This document shows, one piece after another, positions 33,540-45,500 of a DNA stretch of 64,000 bases; the stretch's first letter is position 1; every line of letters begins with the position of its first letter. The notes under the pieces were generated by a model. That model was not told the DNA's origin. It ran no database searches and saw nothing but the letters and a program-made list of their open reading frames with translations. The position numbers and the translations under genes were made by a program. Source of the DNA: Lunularia cruciata (taxonomy: Eukaryota; Streptophyta; Marchantiopsida; Lunulariales; Lunulariaceae); NCBI GenBank assembly GCA_948567375.1, contig OX419756.1:33706552-33770551 (forward strand). Direction: 5' to 3'.

Positions 33540-36405
33540 AGCAAAAGATTGCCTTGTTATGGACATTTTGAATTGAGAGTTTTACCTTTTGGGCAAACTC
33601 CAATAGTCTTCATGGATCAAATGAATTGGGTGTTAGAGGAGTTATTGAATATATACATGGTAGTGTTAGTGGATTGCATTTTTATTTATGATAAGATGGA
33701 AATATAACACATGAACTGCATCCAAGAAGTCTTGAGACAACTATAAGAATGGATGTCTATTACAAGTTATCCAAGTGTATCTTTTGGTAAAAGGAAATTA
33801 CCTTCTTGGACCATGAAGTTTTAGCAAAAGAGATCAAGATGGAAGAAGAGAAAATCATGGCTATTATAGATTGGTCTACTCCTAAAGATGCCATGGAAGT
33901 TTGGGGATTTTATGTATTGGTGAGTTTTTACCAATATTCATTGATTATTATGTTCATATGGCCACACTATTGATTGATCTATTGGGGAAGACAACAAGCT
34001 TTAAGTGGACACAACAAGCAAGAAGAAGCATTCAAGAAAACTTAAGTATATGGTTTCTTCACAACCCATCTTCCAACCATATGATCCTCAACTACCTTGT
34101 GTGGTTGATCTTGATGTTCCTAATTTTGCCATTGGAGCTATGTTGTAACTAAAATTTCTTCATGGATTACATCCCATTGCCTTTGTGTCTCAATAGCTAA
34201 ATATAGCAAAAAATAATTATTCTACTCAAGATCAATAACAACTTGCAATAACATACATGACAAATATATTCTTATATTTGTCAGAGTTGGGACATTACTT
34301 TTTAAGGAAATGCGGTTGCTTTCTTCTACTTCTTAAGGTTGCCTTCCTCCACTTCTTAAGGAAACAAGTGTATGATATCAAGCTTGAGTACAAACCTGAT
34401 AAATTCCTAATCATGATGACTTAATTTGAAATTTCTTCCTGGATCTCCAGTGATAGTAGTAATTACCATGGTATTGATAGGCCTAAAGGTACATATATAA
34501 AGTTCAAGATTGCTTTACAATAGGTACTCTTATTTCATCTTGCGCAAATTTTTCTTGCAACACATGATAAGGAATACAGCACATTTTCAATCAAATACAT
34601 ACTTCTATTTTGCAAGAATTAAATCTATGTTCCAATTATGGGAGATCTACAGATTATGTGAGTTCAAGAGGTGCATGAATTACCAATCATTGGTTACATG
34701 GGTGTGGAAAATACATTGAGTACCCTACAATGTCAATGGTGGTGGCCAAACATGGCTTAAGAGGTTTGAGAGTTTGTTTGATCTTGTGGGAGTTATCAAT
34801 GCAACAGAGCCAACAACCAAACACCAAGTGGACTACTCTAATCACTCCTTATTCTATCTACCTATTAGAAACATCTAGGTCTAACCTAATCACATCCTTG
34901 CCAAAGATGGATCAAGGCCAATAGCAATTGTAGTGTTTGTTGATAATCTTAAGAAGTAAATTCACCTAGCACCCATCATGGATATCATGGATGTTGCAAT
35001 GTTGATCCATATCTACTTCAATATGGTCTTCAAATACCATGGGATACCAAAGGTTCTCATCTTTGGGTTGTGACACTTTATTCACTCTCTTATTTTGGCA
35101 AGCACTTTTTTAACTCCTTTGGCACCAAGCTTGCCTTGTCTATAGCTTATTATCCTCAAAATGATGGGCAAAAAGAATAAAAGATTCTCTTCTTGCTCCA
35201 TTGCAATATTAGGTCCCTTCTACTTCCAACATCTCATCCAAGTGTAATCTTCAAAGGATAGAAGACCTTAAGAGAAACATAGGAGAAGAAACACAAGACT
35301 TCACACTCAATCCCCTGATGCCCCAAAGGAGCACCTTGAATTTGTTATATAGCAAAGAAGATTCCCTCAAAGGAAGCTCCACCCTTGGATCAGATATATA
35401 GATAGGTGACATGTTAGCAAGCTCTACCCTTAGATTAGTTCTATGCATGGGTGACATGTTGATTTTGATCCTATCTGGTTGGTCAATCTTTGACTATAAA
35501 GAATCTTTAAGGAATCTTCCTATAGGAATTTCATCATCATGTGAGTGAGATACCATTGTAAAGCTCTTCATAGGATAGACAAAGGAAGATGGAAGGCCAA
35601 CCTTTGCTTTAAGAGGACAATTGTATATATTTTAGGTCTAATTCATCCGTTTAGGCCTCCAAAATTGGCTTTGAAGTTTAGGTTATTTTTTGCTCCTGCC
35701 CTATAAGTAGAAGTACTCTTTTAGTGACACCTCTATTTGATCTACCTACCACATCATACGTGATATCCTTCTAGAAGTTACCAAGCTAATTTTCACCTCT
35801 AGATATTATGTCTAGCTATTGGTATTACACCAAGGTATCTTATTCATTACACCAAGCCAAGTCTCATCTTCTTGTTGCTCAAAATTGGCAAATGCACTAT
35901 GTTGATCATCATTGTTATGATCTCACTTTTCAAAAGAAGAATAAGGTTATACTTTCATTTATTAACCTTCCTTCTCCTTTTGACACCCAAGTTTGTAAAC
36001 TTGCTCCCAACTGGGTAGGTCCCTTCGATATTCTTCAAATAATTTCTCCTATTGCCTACAAACTTGCCTTTTTTGGTAGCTTTTTCTAACTTGAAGATCC
36101 ACCTTGTCTTCCATGTCTCAAAGTTGAACCTTCTATTTCTAACCCATCTTCTTTTCCTACTCAAACACAACCTCTTCCTTTGATACTTATTAATGACAAT
36201 GAAGAATATCAAGTTGATCATACACTTGCACATTTCAACATCCAATGTGACCACCAACAACAATTGAATATATGATTTTTTGGAAATTGTATCCTCCTTG
36301 TGAGAAATAGGCTCCTAGATTCTCATCTACAATGCACAAGCTTCTATATACAAGTTTGAAGATTTTGTGCACAAAAGGACTTCACCAACTAGCAATGGAA
36401 GAGCA
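33540..36405 (+). mobile_element. C3: chromovirus lacking its 5' half
   Basis: Begins inside reverse transcriptase, with 'CYGHFELRVLPFGQTP' and 'FMDQMNWVLEEL' (33555-33640). RNase H, the integrase zinc site (about 34650-34740) and core follow, then 'QVCKLAPNWVGPFDILQII' (from 35985) and a decayed chromodomain (from 36201, 'EEYQVDHTLAH'). It matches C1 domain by domain. It has no gag, protease or 5' LTR, and is split by a solo LTR at 35243-35829. All frames are broken. Confidence 0.7.
35243..35829 (+). repeat. Solo LTR of family L, copy B
   Basis: It begins TGTAAT, ends GTATTACA and is flanked by a perfect 5-bp duplication CCAAG (35238-35242 and 35830-35834) within the C3 integrase. It resembles copy A (22914-23643) but lacks the tandem duplication at the end. 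Confidence 0.88.
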
Positions 36406-36796
36406 TATAATAATATGGAGTTAGCAAAAGATAATATGGATTTAGTAGTAGTTAAATATAACTGAAAATAAGTAAAACTAACATATATCTAGTAAATTCT
36501 AAGGTTGTTCTAGAAGTATCCAAAAGCTATTGGTTAAAGCTTATATGAACATTCTAAGGATTGAGTAACTTTTACACCAAGTTGAAAATTAGCTTAGCTT
36601 GCATGCCAAGTAAAATGGCTAGCTTAGCTTACATTTCTAGAAGAAACCATCCTTGGAAGCTTCTTGGGAACTTTGTATCTAAGTTGCCTACAAATACCAA
36701 AGCCCAAGCTCAAGCTAGGTGTTTGGATTTTGGGCCCTCATTGAGAGTCTCGATATGATATACCATTCTAGTATCTTTCTCATTGGTATTTTATAA
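36406..36796 (+). repeat. C3 3' LTR
   Basis: It follows a purine-rich 'agcaatggaagagca' tract and starts TATAATAATATGGAG, a mutated form of the C-family LTR start. It keeps one or two of the 'TAGCTTAGCTTGCATGCCAAGTA' units and the ending block near 36780. It is shorter than the C1 LTRs. Confidence 0.6.
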
Positions 36797-38000
36797 ATAA
36801 GTCTAGATTTACTTGGAGTCAATTTTGTGATTATAGTTTTAGACTTGGATGGTCTTAATATATGGTTGAGAGCATGTTTTAAATATGAGTGATCTTTTAT
36901 AGAGTGATACTAAAGTCTTTTGAGAACTTAACAATTGCTCAACATAGTGATACCTTATGGTATGCCAATATTTGAAAGAGAGGTTATGGACTATTTTATT
37001 GGTTGGTTTTATGTTGATAAGTGTGTGTTCATAGCATATTGCACCAACAACTCATGATATGATTATAAACCATACTATCTTCCAAGTATGCAACATTTCA
37101 CCTTCCAAAATCCTCATGTTGGAAAGACTTTATGGTTTTTTTAAGAATGTCCATTTGCATAATTGTGCACCATACCACCTCTAGTCCTACCATTGACTGA
37201 ACTATGAAACCAAAATTGGCAATTGTAGGCTTATGGTGTATGTTATGTGTCTCTACTAGCTGAACTACTACTATAATAGTGTATGATAGTTATTCAAGAA
37301 GATGGCATGTGATATGTTTGACCTCCCTCCTCAATAGTGGTTCCTTAAGAGTAATGATTATGTCATCTTTATTTTATACTTTAGGTAGTTCATTACTTTT
37401 GCAATATACATTGCAAGTAGGCAACTAATAACAGTGCAAGGTAGCACCTAGTAACTTGATCTTTGCACACCATAATACATATCAGATGCTTGGAGTAAAT
37501 AACTTTCTAGAGTTAAATAGACCTCACCATTAGCTAACAAATGATTATATTACTTTAGAAGTTGTGTTTGAATTTTATATGAGTTTTTCTATTGCATGAT
37601 GTTAACGACAATGTATGTTGTACAAAAAAGTACATACACACAATAGCCCTTGTGTCATTTATAGCGGTGAGCTTGTTTGCTTGGATGCTTGAGTGATTAT
37701 CTTAACAGATGTAATCATAGCAATAGCCACTTATAAACTACTTGTGGTGGTTGGATGTATTGGTAGGATTCTTGAGCATTGTTAGAACTAAGATTTGCAC
37801 TATCAATATTGTTAGATATGCTATTAGGGCTAAATTTCATAGTTTGCACAAAGAGAGATATACCTAAAGTGAAGTCATGAAGGTCAATTTTTGTGTTGAT
37901 CCTCTTGATTATACTCAAGTTAAAAATCCAAAAGTCTACATGAAGTAGATGAAGGAGTGTAATCATATACCTGATAGAGTATATGGAGAATTTTATATAC
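36797..38000 (+). mobile_element. P3: P-family integrase tail, PHD and 3' region
   Basis: It starts with sequence matching P2 at about 30660 and covers the 'ENLAIAQH' segment (about 36925), the linker, the PHD remnant (37237-37380) and the 3' non-coding region, including a part similar to P1 18540-18700. It is the most decayed of the four P copies. The right end is approximate. Confidence 0.65.
37237..37380 (+). pseudogene. PHD-finger remnant of P3
   Basis: The frame begins CMLC and continues 'TTTIIVYDSYSRRWHVICL'. The first Cys pair and the WHxxC core remain, but the middle Cys pair has changed to Tyr and the last Cys pair is lost. Confidence 0.6.
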
Positions 38001-41000
38001 TTTAAAGATTTTGTATGGCTTCTTGTAGATTGTGATTCTATAGTTTATGATATTGATCCATTATGATATTAATCTATAGTACATAGCATTACATTTATGG
38101 AAAAAATCAAGTCCAAATACCTCTCAAGATTGAAATCTAATTTTGTTTGCATTCAAACCCAAAATTTCATGGGCTCTTTATCTTCTTACCTTGATTTAGT
38201 TCCTCCCTATATTTTTCCTTCATCTCCTTATAACATATGACTCAGGCATTTGTTCACAATCATAAATGAGGTATTCTTTTTATGGCTTTGAACCACAAAT
38301 CTTAATTTTATCTTTACCAGTTTACTTACATGTTTTTTACTAATTGATAAATGAATGTGCTTTGTATCCTTGGATCTTGTATCCTAATGGTTCAAGATAA
38401 TAAATCATATTTATAACTTGATTACTTGTTTATCCTTGTATGAATACTGAATATTTTATTGCTAACACAATACATTTTGTAAGTAGAAACAAAATAATTA
38501 TGTACAAGATAAAGGAAAGGTTTAAATATGGTATATGTTTTAAATTTTCTAAACATATCTTTTAGAATCAAATTTAATTTCTTAGCATATGATGCAAGAT
38601 TGTTTGATCAAGCAATCAACATTCTAGTCTTCTTAGATTTTTTTGTAGTCTCAATTTGTAAAATCATTATATCTGAATATATAGTCAAGGACCATCACCC
38701 CGATGATGAACTAATAACTTTAAAAAACAACGATGAAGGAGAGGGAAAATGAGCAGGAAAAGAAAAACATCCTCTAATGTGGATGCAGAAGTAAGAGGCC
38801 AAAAGAAGCAAATATAAATCCAAGGATAGAAAATTGACATTTAATAAAAAAATGTTTGAAACTCAAAAAAGCCCAAATTAAAAACTATAAATACTCAATA
38901 TGTTGCAAATAAAAATACTTTCAAATATAAAAGTGAAGCCACATCAGCCAAATTTAATTGAAAAGAATATAAAGTCCTCCGAAATGTCCTTCTATTTATT
39001 AAGTCTCATTGCCTTCCACCAAACCAAACGAGAGCATCTTGGATTATAAAGAGAGTGAATTCCCCTTGTATCACAAAAAAAAAAGAAACATATAAGACAT
39101 ACGAAGTCCTCATTATGTTTATTCTAATAATATAACATTGTTCAAAAGCAGACGAACAAGAGCTGTTTATTAAATTCTTTAGATCTAAAATTAATCCAAG
39201 GTAATGATCATTTATCCTATTACAGATTAAAAAACAACGCTTGATATACAGGAGCAAATATTTTATTGGATATGATACAAAGAAGACGGGATGTTTGAGA
39301 TGTACATATTTATTATATATATAGTAGTGAGAATGTTAATAAGAAATATAAAATTTGCTGCAGGTACGTCCAAGCTCACAAGCCAAGATTTTGATTTGAC
39401 GTTAGACCTTCATCATGAAAGATTCATTATTTTAAAAGACGAGAAAGATAACCTCTAAAAAATCTCATAGTAAAATGTCAGATTTGTTAACTAGGATAGG
39501 AAATATGACCACCTTTCACTTATGAAAGGTCATAGCTGATTAAGATTAAAAATCACATAATAAATCAGCTGTTAATGAGAATGATTTCTTGCTTCTGCTA
39601 GTATATTTTCGGTGATGAATGTGTCATCCCAAATTTTAATAAAATAGATTAAAAACTAAGTACATGGATGTGTATTAATATTTTGTTCACTTGTCTTTAC
39701 ATTATGTTCGAGGCTATTACACGGCACCCAACTAGTACAAAATTGTGGAGCGCATATTTGTGTAGTTTCAAGAAATATAACCCATTTACGCTAAAAATCG
39801 GGAAAATGGATGCCCTAACAAACGAAATTAAGAATGAAAGTAACTATAAATTGTCAATGGCAGTAATACCTCTGTAAAGTGAGAACGGCGACCGCGTAGA
39901 AGGATGGGAAGACCCTCTCTAAAGTACACTTCGTGCTTAAATCAACACTTTTCAGATGGATTTATAAAATGAAATAAAATATCGACGGGCAAATCCATTT
40001 ACAAACTTTTAACTTATGCTTCTCACGTGTATTGTTCATTCAGTCTCTTTTACGTAACCTACATCCACTACATGTATGAGTGCCATGAAAAGTGAAATGA
40101 CTTTTTTTTGCAATTAGAGTAAGAAATCCGTAAGCGATAGGATGTAAAAGAGAATCGAAGAGCGAAGGTTCAAAATGCACGGATGACCGCCAAACTTCAA
40201 CCCGAGCTAAGATTCGTACTTAGCCTCATTTTACCTTTTTTTTTCTCTTCCTTGTACGGCTTCTTGGGGTTTTTCCATCCTTCGTTTTTTCTACGCGGTA
40301 TCTTCTTAAAGAAAAAAAAAACTAAGATTCACACTCAGTCATATAAATATTATCGCATACAAAAGTGAATCTCATAACAACATCTCTAATTATGAATAAA
40401 ACAGTAATTTTATAAATTAAAGCAATTAGCCTACAAATGAATTGAAAGGTAAAACAGAAGCCAAGAAAACTTCGTCATGTATTAGCCGGCTCGCGATTTC
40501 ACACAAGGCCACAAATTGGGATTCCGGCCGCTGGTCAAATCGGGCGCGTGCAGAAGGCGGCGGTGGTCATAACGGGAGCATGCCTGAGTTTTGAGGCCGT
40601 GAGTTTAAACTCCCTCATTAAACTGGAAAGGCGGCAGTTTTGGCTGGGAAAAGGACAGTTGTGACTTCTCCCACTCATGATTCGTGTACATCAAAGACTG
40701 TTGACACTGCTGTTTACCTTAGTACTCAATACGGTATACCCTGCGATCAGATCGACGTCCGTTCATCCTAGGGAGTTCGCAGGGGCACAATGAAGCTCAG
40801 AATCTACATTCGTCTGTAAGATCCCTTACATGAATTTAGAAGTCCCGACGAGAGATGCACATGCTTTCCATGGGTAATTTGAGAAAGTATTAACCTCTCC
40901 CTTGTCTCGAAGAAACCACGAAGAAAATTTTTTCTTTGCACTTGTAAATCCATTAACTCTTCCAAAACGACTAGTGAAAAGACGTCTACCGATCATGAAG

Positions 41001-41200
41001 TCTTTCCCTATGTGTTGCTCCCAAGGTTTAAAGGTACCATGAGCCGTGGCTTTTGCCTGGAATTGGAGCAATTCTCTTTCTAATGAATAGAGTAAGGATA
41101 CCGGAATTAAAGCAATGATGACATTTGACAGCTGAGTGAGTGGTATAACTACTGGAGCAGACTAACCATCCGATAGGAGGCAATACATACAATATCTACG
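38001..41200. other. AT-rich intergenic DNA, no gene seen
   Basis: No reading frame, RNA gene or transposon domain could be supported between the last P-family copy and the NRPE1 5' region, except a weak tRNA/SINE-like stretch near 40560. Short A and T runs are common. It separates the transposon block from the gene island. Confidence 0.6.
40555..40622 (+). repeat. Possible tRNA-derived SINE or tRNA relic
   Basis: The stretch has an A-box-like 'tggtcataacggga' followed at tRNA-like distance by a B-box-like 'gagtttaaactcc'. The acceptor stem does not pair well, so it is not a functional tRNA. No second copy is seen in the window. Confidence 0.25.
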
Positions 41201-41632
41201 GTACATTATTAATAAAAGTGAACCTCAATATTCTCTCCAATCCAACTGCAGTGCTCCAGAGTACTTACTACCTGCGGCGGTTGAAGGTCGAGTTAAAGTA
41301 GTGCCTTGTAACGCGGCTGCTGCAACCGGACACGCACGTTAGAGTGGTCGGTTTGTCAAGAAGAAGACTCGAAGACTCGCCTTCATCACGAAAGAGCTGC
41401 TGCAGGAATCTGCGTGGTTTGGTCTTAACGCAGGTTGAACACTGTGCCGAGAGAGATTGCTTGAGAGATTGGTGTGCAACAATATGTGTTGGAATTGATT
41501 GCAGGTGAGCTTGTCGCGAGCTGATGATTTCCAGTCAGCGGGTAGCTGCTGTGAATGTGGCTTTGTTCTGTCTCAAGAACCTGGGCGGTCGGAGTGGAGG
41601 AATCTTGATCGAATATGCAATGCTATCTGCCC

Positions 41633-41639
41633 TATATAA
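41633..41639 (+). promoter_or_regulatory. TATA-box candidate of NRPE1
   Basis: TATATAA lies in a pyrimidine-flanked context about 0.9 kb before the start codon. If it is used, the 5' untranslated region would need an intron, and 'tgtattcag' at 42412-42420 would be a fitting acceptor. This is position-based inference only. Confidence 0.3.
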
Positions 41640-42555
41640 CTTGGCTGTTGTTTAGCTTCCATCATTGTCAGAATTATGCCTTATCAAGCTAGCTGTATAG
41701 AAAACCGGCTGCTTGTGTTCCGGTATTGTTTACCCCTGTTCATTCATCCACAATTGAAATCAACAATCTATCACTGAATGGTCCGAGCCCCTTCTCTTTC
41801 TCGAGCGCCACAGAGTGCGAGAGGAGAAATACTGTCTTTTTCTTTATTCTCTACTCTAGAGATGCAACTATTCTTGCACGTAAAAATAATGTGAGAGAAA
41901 CAATAAACAGCTGTACCAAAATTGAGTTCTAGGAGTTGGTGAGTGATGAGGAGCGCGGGCTTCAGTCCACTTGATAGTAACATCTAAATAGATCGAGCGA
42001 GACATATCCAGTTCTGGTCTCCATTTCTGCTGACCGAGATATTGATACTTTTTAGTTACACTTAATAGTACTAGGAGAACCTCGAAAACTGTGGGAACGG
42101 CGTCAGCTTATGCAAGTCATACGACCACATTATGCATCCATTACGTAATATGTACTCATAGTCTATGTGAAATGCAAGCATTTCAAAGTCAAAGATAGGT
42201 GTTCCATAAGCACCCATTGTTTGGGTTTATACAGAGGAAGTTGTTTACCAGGGCTTTGACGGAAGCTATAGTTTTTATTTCGATTTAGAGATCTAACCGG
42301 TAAGAAGACGCGTAACTTCACTCCGCAAAGAGTTCCTTGCGATAATTTGAAACGATAACTCTCTTAAGGTTCTTAAGAAGAAACCTTGGATTGAAGCAAT
42401 TGTGCTGTCCTGTGTATTCAGATGCATCGCAGGAGAATCCAGTAATTCACTCTTTACACCTGGAACGTAGTTCGTGCCCGTTGCAGCAGAAAGTGCACTC
42501 TTCGCATTTCGCAGATATTGATGTACCTGAGACTCCGGACACTCAACCTTTCAAA

Positions 42556-45500
42556 ATGGAGACAGAGACACCCGACGCTGGGGAGCCGCCACTTGCCAAA
42601 GTGCTTGGAATCCAATTCGGGCTCATGACAACAAGGGACATGGTGAGCTGCTTTAATTGTTTGTTGATATCTCACCAACAACCTCACCACTTTACGAGGG
42701 GTTTCCGAGGTAGACATCGGTAGGTTCGGCTTTAACAGATGCTTGTCTTGAAATGTGTAGCTCAAGCTTTCCGTATTCGACCCCACCCAATCTTTAACAA
42801 GACCAAAGGAGCTTGTAAGCGCAAGGCTGGGGCTTCCAACAGCCGACGGGACGTGTACTACTTGCACTGCAATTTCAGTTGATGAATGCCAAGGTTGTAA
42901 CATATCCACTGCTTTGTTGAAACTAGCTCTTATTTTATTTTTCCTTTGCCGTTCATAAGTACTGTTAGTTTCGTAGAATATACCTCAAGACTGGCCTTTT
43001 GCGAACCTGTCTCTGAAGTTTTTTCTTCTTAACATCTATCGCAGGACACTTTGGTCATGTCCTATTGCCAACTCCTATATTTCACCCCAACCACGTGGGT
43101 AGGCTTATACGTTTGCTGAGGAAGATCTGTTTAAACTGCAGCAAACCAAGAAAGAAGGTTGAAGCTGAACCGATTTCCTGGTTCCTAGAGACCTCGGGTA
43201 TCAGTTTTTAATCGTAGCTTTAAGTTGCAAGACCCCACTGTATGTCCACTTCTAAATTTGCCGCAAATAAGGAATAGCGACATGGTTTTGAGAACACAGT
43301 ACTCTGTTGTATCGATCTTGTAGTCATCAGGAAAACCAATTGTCAAGAACCAGGGCGGGCGAACTCAGAAGACGCCCAAGACTCCTGGGACAAGAAAGGC
43401 GAAACCCCCCGATCAGAGTGATACTGAGAATGCGGGATCGTCTAAGACCAAGCGGAAATTTTCAAGCTTCATCGATGAGGTATAAATAATATTAACCTTA
43501 CCACTCTGACAGTTATGTGGAATCCTTGACGAGGTTTAAATTTCAGCCACGTCTGGTCAGGGGGGTTGGGTGTCAAACCGGGTTTTTTTAAGTGGTTCTG
43601 TATTTCATCACTCAATATAAAGTTTTCAACTTGAAATTTTTCTTTTGTTCAATCGATTTAGTATTATAACCAAACACAAAGCTAAACGAGCTCAGCCGGA
43701 CTTTTCTGAGCTGCTGACACTGGCGTATTTCACAACACTTAGTCTATCTTACATAACTTTTGGCAAGACGTGACTTCGTTGTGTCGATTGGAAAAAAATA
43801 CTATGCAAAGACGTGCCATTGGAACCTTCTCCAAGTGGCTCTCCCAGGGTCTTCAGCTCGTTTGATTTTGAGTCAGTTCTTGCTGTAGGAGGCAGAGGCA
43901 TCAGAGGTGATAGTTTTGTCTTCAGATGAGGAGGAACTTTCAAGCAATGGAAAGAAGCAAGAGACTTCTCCAGATTCTGTCATTGAAGAGGATATCATCG
44001 GAGAAAAAGCCTCAACCTCGTCAGCACGGAGAAGTGGGAAGAGAAAGCGGAAGTGTCACTCTTACTCCTTCCAGAACAATCCCACTGTCACACCAACAGT
44101 TGTGGATCTTACAGATATGCTTGTGTGTGTAAAGAAGACCAAGAAAACCAAGGTGACTCTCATATTGATACTTTGAAATTGTATTCATCTGAACTTGTTT
44201 ACTGGCATGAATGAACGTCGAACTGCAATCCATATCAGCTTGCCTGTCAAACCCTGAGAGATGGTTCGTTTGTGACCAAGGATATTGTATGTTAGTCCAC
44301 TCCAGTGTTTGTGTCATGGTGATTTGCATTTGCTACTTCGATTGATATATTAGTGTATTTACAAGATTTTCGTACTAATAATGGTGCATTCGTGATATTT
44401 TCGAAGGTAAAGAATATTTTAAAGCCAAGATCATACTGAAGCGTTAACCGAGTTCTTTTGGCTTGTCTGGTATCAAATACTTAGGAACCCAGATCAAAAT
44501 CAGGAGTTGAAGTTGTGGATGATACATTCTGCGCTTCTCCTAGAGGTGATAAATTCGGGTCTGATGACTTTTGTGTATACTGCTCGGTAAGCAGCATTGC
44601 TTCTAAACCAAGTTCTCGTCGATAGGTCTCTCCTGTACGACTTGCAAAATTCGGTAAAACCTACGTTTGAGTTGGTAATTATATAGAGAGATAATTCAGG
44701 TTTTTCGGATGTAACTCCGGGCATCCACTAAGTGTCGCTCCTTTCCCTTCCACATTCATTTTCATGGAATGAGTAAGTATGTTGATGTTGGACAAGAACT
44801 CTCTGGCCATCTCGAAGGAATATTCTCCACTTACATTGTGTAAAAAAAAATCATTTGGACGAATTTTGGTACTCTGTCGGAAACATATCTTCAGTTGATA
44901 AGGGGCTGTTTTAAGTTCCCATCGTGTCAGCTCAGTTCCTCTCTTTCTCGTACATCTTAATCGTGAGCTTGAATTCTTATAACTACACATGATGCACTTC
45001 AGACGGATACCTATTTGAATCCCATGGAATGCGGAGTTGACTGGTCAAGTATTTGCACTTCTAGGCATCGTCTCAATCGGATCGCTATCCAGAAGTACAG
45101 CTCAAGGTGGAGGTGAAAGAAGGAGGCAGAAATGACGTGAGCTTGATAAAGTTCATCAGGATGGAGATTAAGAACAGGGACTACAAGAACATAGCTCCAA
45201 ACTATTGGAGTTTTGTCGGAGGGAGCTCTCCATCCTCCAGTCATCCAGTGCAAAAGAGTCGAAATTTGTTACCATCTGAGGTGACTTCCGTTCAAATTCT
45301 GTCTTTCTCACTGATATTTATCTGATTCGCTGTAGAATGATGACCTTACAAGGTCTTCTGTTGCTAACCTGTTCTTTCCTGTCTCAAACAATATAGGCCC
45401 TGAGAATACTACGCAAAATTCCTGAAGATGCTCTAGCCGGTCTTGGTATGCAATTGGACATGGCTAAGCCGGAAGCTCTGATAGTAGAGTGCCTTCCTGT

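Noticed and set aside
42454-42909. Minus-strand 151-codon frame over NRPE1 exons 1-2
   Set aside because: It is antisense to exons whose splicing joins the CxxC zinc motif to GHFGH in frame, and it has no domain of its own.
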